This document shows, piece by piece, positions 59,901 through 64,000 of a DNA stretch of 64,000 nt. The translations under genes were made by a program, and so were the position numbers. The stretch spans positions 1,240,001 to 1,304,000 of the forward strand of contig ML133394.1 in assembly GCA_003864495.1 (NCBI GenBank), in the 5' to 3' direction. A model generated the notes under the pieces. It saw only the letters and a list, made by a program, of their open reading frames with translations. It was not told the origin of the DNA and did not search any database. The DNA is from Nemopilema nomurai. Its lineage: Eukaryota > Cnidaria > Scyphozoa > Rhizostomeae > Rhizostomatidae. The first letter of the stretch is position 1, and each line of letters opens with the position of its first letter.

Positions 59901-62778
59901 ATTTTGTTCATACGCTTGTGGAAATTCAACGTTTGATTGATAGTTAATCCCAGACACTGTGTTGACTCTCGTGTCCATAGTTTTACTCTTTATAAGTAGA
60001 CATAAGCTGTTAGCGAATGCAGAGCTCAAAACTATTATCTGAACCTTGTTAGGATCAGCCACCATGTTATTATGATTATACGATTTGACTGGGGTTTTCA
60101 GGCCATTCCGAAGGCTTCAAGCTGCCCTTCCTTGCCATGGATCCACCAAGTCAGTGCTTTCTTCTGCGGGGTAACCTGGCTTCGCATATGGTTCAATGCA
60201 CCTGGTGCTCTAATGTGCTCGTCAAAAATCAAGAATAATTCTTTATTAAAGCACTTCTAATAAGTGATGAGTGAGTCTAACAAGGCAGGGACACCAGAAC
60301 AATCATGTAAGCAGAAATAATTTGTCGTAAGCCCTCTTTACACACTCGAAAACTGTGCAAGGATTATACATCAGTGTTAGAATAACATCCACATTCAAGG
60401 ATGTTGCTACGTTGTACGAAAAATCCAAACCAATAATCCGAATCTCTTGTCAACAAATACCACCCCGGTCTTGCTTAAGCGAAATATGCACAATTCTGAT
60501 GAAATATTCTGATTGCCCATTAAAAGAAAAGCATCTACACGTTGAATTTGGACTGGGGTGGCAAAATACAGGGCCTAAAAGGTGGCTAAAGATGGTGATG
60601 ATTTCACGAAAGGGGCGCGGATCATCGTCACTTCGATTTGGAGCGATCTGTAGATTTGGTGGCTTGCTGGGGCATTCTACCCCACCATGCCTCCCCCTCC
60701 CCCTGCTAATCGCCACTAACCCAAGATTCAAATCGCCAATCATAATCATGCTTGAAATAAAAGCTCTGCTGTAAAACTAAACTCGACGTTCAAGTTGGGA
60801 TGGCCCCTCCAAATACCAGCTGTTTTGCATTTCCCTCAAAGAGAAGGCCAAACACCCTTCTACCAAGTTTCACAAAAATGTAGGAGATCTGGAAATTTTG
60901 TCGTGAAACAACTTTATAGCAAATGGACAACATTCCATCGAAGTACATCAAGCCGTTTTCAGATGAGGAATTCCTTCTGTAATGATCCAATTAGGATTAT
61001 CCCCGACTTTACTTTAGATTTAAACTCTCCACACCCGTTTGCCTACAGAGCTATGAAGCGTTTTTGAGGGAACAATTCATGTGGTTCGACAGTGGAGATT
61101 CTGGATAAGGGAACACACAAAGGAGCGGAGGGGGCCTGGTCACTCCGCAAAGGGTAAACAATACGCCAAAGTTGCTATTTGCCGGTGGCGAATTAGCTTA
61201 TCACAAAGCGAAGGAAGGTTAAAAAACAGGGCTGATTATTACTCGAGGTATTTAGAAATCCGAAATATTCTGCTTATTCCAAGGGTCATTATCATAAGAT
61301 TTAGGTGATTAGATATGAGAGAATTCCTCGTATACTAATACAAATACACGGATCTATCTATAATGTGTTCAGTCATGATAGGATATGACTAGTCGGAACC
61401 TGCAGTGATAAAGAATCTTTGGCAGTACAACGCGAAAGCCCTTGAAAAACTGTCTTTCTTACTACAATGATTTAAAATAGCAGTGAATGGAAACACTTTA
61501 CATAGAAATCGCTATATTCGAACTACTTTACTAATTTATGCAACTAGAAAAACCTTTCATTGGATTTTTGTCTGAGGGGAAGCATACATCCACCCCCCTG
61601 GAAATTAGTTTCACTTTCTTAATTACAAAATCATTAAGACATATTACAAGAAAAGAACCCATCCCCCCACGAAAACGGTTCAGATGTTTGTCGAAAGGGT
61701 CGAAGAAGAAAAAGGTTAAGATGATATCATGTTGGTTTTCTTCGATATCTACAACTTTTTTCCATCCATAGCAAACCCCTTCCACCTCATAGGATCAACT
61801 AGTTGAAAGACTTGAGTATCATTTCCTAATAAAGACTTGTATGAAACAAAGGGAAGAACAAAAGACAAGGTGCTGTAAACAATGGCCTTATTCCGTGCAG
61901 GTTTAGATGTTCTTTCTTTGCAAACAAAAGTAATGTTTGAAATCAGTGTGGTATTACAATTTGAAATGAACGCGTAGGGGCCTGCACGGCGACCAAAGGC
62001 CAGGTTCTGATATCATATTGATGATACACAACATGACATGATATTGAATCTAATAGCATAATGACAGGAGAGCCAGTGGAATCGAGGTTGTAACAGTAGA
62101 AAACGAGTGTGGGGAGAAGAGATAGACATGCTTAAACAGCCTAATGACATATCACCATAGCAACTAGATAAAACATTACCTTTGTCATCTTCTCTTTATC
62201 GACTCCTTCGGCTGCCTTTAGTCCGTTCTTCATTTCCCTGAAGAATGCTTCGTCTAGTATCGTCCCAGTTTTGCCATTCTTCACGAGTTCCGACGGCGGG
62301 GCTTCGTCGCTATCTTCTCGCTTCAGGGATCGCGTCTTTCTCGCCTCGGCTGTTTCGTCTTTCCCCCCTATCTCGTTGGGGAAATATTTTGTGTCGCCAA
62401 ACATTGCAAGTTTGTAATCATCATCCTCGTCGTACGAGGTGCCCTCGTTCTCCATGGAAGTCGACTCGAAATCGTTGCTAAGATCATCTACTCTGTTGAA
62501 ATCGACCTCCTCTTTGGCACCCTTCAATTGCCCAGTGCCATTTTGGCTCTCTATTTTCACGTGGATGACGTTCCTGTCCCGATTTCTGTCACCTGGTGGG
62601 GCCACTATTCTATACGTCTGATTGCATCCTGATTTCAAGTCCTCGTTTGGTGACAATTGTAGAATGTTTCTCGACTCAGGAATCGAGTTCTCCTTCTCCA
62701 CCCTTGTTTTCTTGGTATCGTTTGTCGCTTTCGTTCTGCTCTGTTTCCTCTTTCTGGGTCTTCCTTTGAACTGAGGGA
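50968..62778 (-). CDS. ARID5: ARID5-type AT-rich interaction domain protein (5' partial)
   Basis: Seen: coding exons at 62778-62180, 58358-58247, 56192-56140, 54200-54103 and 53949-50968, with agreeing phases (0, 1, 0, 2). An AT-hook KGRPRKRKQ opens the first visible exon. The ARID domain then runs through four exons: NFKRDLFVYMKQRGTPI, PKVGYTRVDLPKLFSLVVSN, VTLNHKWKKVYDEMA and TSAATCMRRHYEKLLLPFEK. A second AT-hook, KKRRGRPPKHVK, and a histidine-rich segment lie in the long last exon. The order AT-hook then ARID with S-A-A-T-C-x-R-R-H-Y-E identifies ARID5A/5B; ARID5B recruits the PHF2 demethylase and regulates transcription in the nucleus. The start codon and any BAH-like N terminus are not found, and the last exon carries an apparent one-base frame break between 53568 and 53634. 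Confidence 0.88.
51245..51545 (-). other. ARID5: Histidine-rich region of the ARID5-like protein
   Basis: About 100 residues with roughly one His in three, mixed with Asp, Asn, Arg and Glu: HYLPHHHEHAAHPYFHERHH, then LHQNHRIDHNQNDHRR and HHHSEHHNDHQ. The repeated D/N-H-R/H pattern suggests codon-level expansion. The antisense of this segment shows long open frames that are shadows of it. Confidence 0.9.
54103..54200 (-). CDS. ARID5: ARID exon c: HTH core and SAATC motif
   Basis: Acceptor cgtttcag encodes VTLNHKWKKVYDEMALATTI and TSAATCMRRHYE plus two bases before donor GTGAGT. T-S-A-A-T-C-x-R-R-H-Y-E is almost invariant in ARID5 proteins. The usual L-G-G-N/S-P-G-S loop is replaced by MALATTI. 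Confidence 0.95.
56140..56192 (-). CDS. ARID5: ARID exon b (53 nt)
   Basis: Acceptor atcttttag and donor GTAGGC bracket VDLPKLFSLVVSNGGYTQ, the helix corresponding to x-x-L-W-x-x-F-x-x-V-x-x-x-G-G-Y in other ARIDs. It is too short to be found by frame length alone. Confidence 0.92.
58247..58358 (-). CDS. ARID5: ARID exon a
   Basis: Acceptor atctttgtag and donor GTGAGT enclose 112 nt encoding ILVDACKDQENFKRDLFVYM and KQRGTPIVYVPKVGYTR plus one base. It carries the F-x-x-x-L-Y/F-x-F/Y-M-K-x-R-x-T-P-I signature that opens ARID domains. Confidence 0.95.
62180..62778 (-). CDS. ARID5: ARID5-like exon with first AT-hook
   Basis: Acceptor ctttgtcttag, entry phase 1, encodes PQFKGRPRKRKQSRTKATND and about 180 further residues rich in Glu, Asp, Lys and Ser, ending DKEKMTK before donor GTAATG. 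The same KGRPRK hook precedes the ARID in vertebrate ARID5B. The upstream exon is not found in the remaining 1.2 kb. Confidence 0.85.
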
Positions 62779-64000
62779 CTAAGACAAAGACAACACTTTT
62801 CATAAACCTGATGAGTCTAAATAAAAGAGGGTAAATTTTTTGACAACTGAAATCAGATAAGGCGACTGAAAATAAAATAGAGGTGTCTCTGCTTCGCGCC
62901 AGACTAATGCAGGGACGTAACAATGTCGAAATAGATATTACAGCATTCCGCATAAAAACGAGATCAACAACAGTGTCTAACTGGCCATATTGAGTATCAA
63001 AATTGTACCAGCTATGTCTGACAATGCTTTCACAAAATCTTGCAAAATCGGAAGCATCAATGAGTTATTTGATATCTAGATCACGGAAATTGAGACAGAT
63101 ATAATTGAGCTGCATTTAGGTAACGCTAGTAAAAGGGAAACGAGAAAAAAGGATAAAAATTATCAAAAACGGATTACGGTGATAGCACTGCACAAATAAG
63201 AAAACGTTCCATCTTTCCGAGTGTATTCAATCAATAGATTTTTATCATAAACCGGACAATGTAGGATGGACTAAATCAGTCAGTTGCTGCTGTTGCTATA
63301 GCTTGCCTCAGGTGCCTCGGTCAACGAACACCCTTTTATCAACCCCCTGAAGTCTAGGCATTTCAAAGCAATAAAAATGGGAAGTATCCACAAAATATCA
63401 CTGTTCCTAATTTCAAGGAAAATGTGCCTAAATTTTGCCGATTCTTTTTGACATTTTTTGACTGCATGCCAGAGTTGTTGAACATTCAGTTTACATGAAC
63501 CTCGTGTAGATTAAGAAGCCGAATTGGAACCTTCAAATCCCGCGAATAGTCAGGCCGAGGTTTCTAAAGAATATTTTCCGTAAAGGTTCGTTATTGGTTA
63601 AGTATTGGATTCATATACAATGTGCGACATTAATCAAAAGTCGTCAAAATACTTTGCACGTGCAACAAAGATTAGGAGGAGAAAATTATCAGGAGAGTCG
63701 TTCAACACAATACAGGCGGCTAAATTAAGAATTAGATTCGCATTTCAATTCAAATATTTTCACGTAGAACGATTGTCAGGCAGAGTCTGTATTCTTAATA
63801 TCCCATTCAGCACCCATCTGGCTAATCCTAGACACGTGTCCTTTTGTCATTAGTTACCAGTTCTCCTCTCAGGCCGCAGACCACAAGAGAAGAAAATTTT
63901 CAACCAGTTCCGGGGGGTATGTTCTTTTTTCATATTTATTAGGCGGTATATAAATATTTCCACTCAATCTTCAAAAAACCACTTCGCAATTAAAATCACT
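62779..64000. other. Upstream intron/flank of the ARID5-like gene
   Basis: No exon ending in phase 1 with a good donor was found on the minus strand, and nothing else is recognisable. The missing N-terminal exons probably lie beyond the right edge. Confidence 0.4.

Overview
The window reads as animal nuclear DNA: AT-rich, with short coding exons in long introns, GT-AG splice sites, dispersed transposon remnants and four recognisable metazoan genes, all on the minus strand. I favour a marine invertebrate such as a coral or sea anemone, but that is a guess from overall character; no marker fixes the phylum. No bacterial operons, CRISPR arrays or rRNA genes are visible. Most long open frames in the window are chance or repeat-driven and are not genes. 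I rebuilt the genes by joining exons whose splice phases agree.

Layout. (1) 2.7-13.9 kb: a CIN85/CD2AP-type endocytic adaptor (SH3KBP1/CD2AP family) with three SH3 domains, proline-rich linkers, a capping-protein-interaction (CPI)-like motif and a C-terminal coiled coil. Its last intron holds a pair of tRNA-like/SINE units and a 1.7 kb minisatellite with a 75-bp period built from five 15-bp monomers. (2) 13.9-17.6 kb: intergenic, with a 758-bp Harbinger-like foldback element. (3) 17.6-21.7 kb: an ETS-family transcription factor, 350 residues in four coding exons. Its second intron carries a fourfold 76-bp tandem duplication of the 3' end of the ETS exon together with its splice donor. This creates three 45-nt in-phase potential cassette microexons, the most unusual structure in the window. 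(4) 21.7-44.9 kb: a gene-poor stretch with a 42-bp minisatellite, an array of splice-donor-like 31-bp repeats, a foldback element and a few weak coding-like scraps. (5) 44.9-47.6 kb: a complete five-exon Tctex-type dynein light chain (DYNLT1-like, 113 residues). (6) 47.6-51.0 kb: intergenic, with a 243-bp mariner-type MITE. (7) 51.0-62.8 kb: an ARID5-type chromatin factor (ARID domain over four exons, two AT-hooks, a striking histidine-rich tail). Its 5' end lies outside the recognised part of the window and its last exon has an apparent one-base frame break near 53.6 kb.

The genes have unrelated jobs (membrane traffic and actin, transcription, dynein transport, chromatin) and look like ordinary neighbours rather than a pathway cluster. 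Regulation could be read only weakly: Kozak-compatible starts, one poly(A) candidate, and six copies of the palindrome TGACGTCA where about one is expected.
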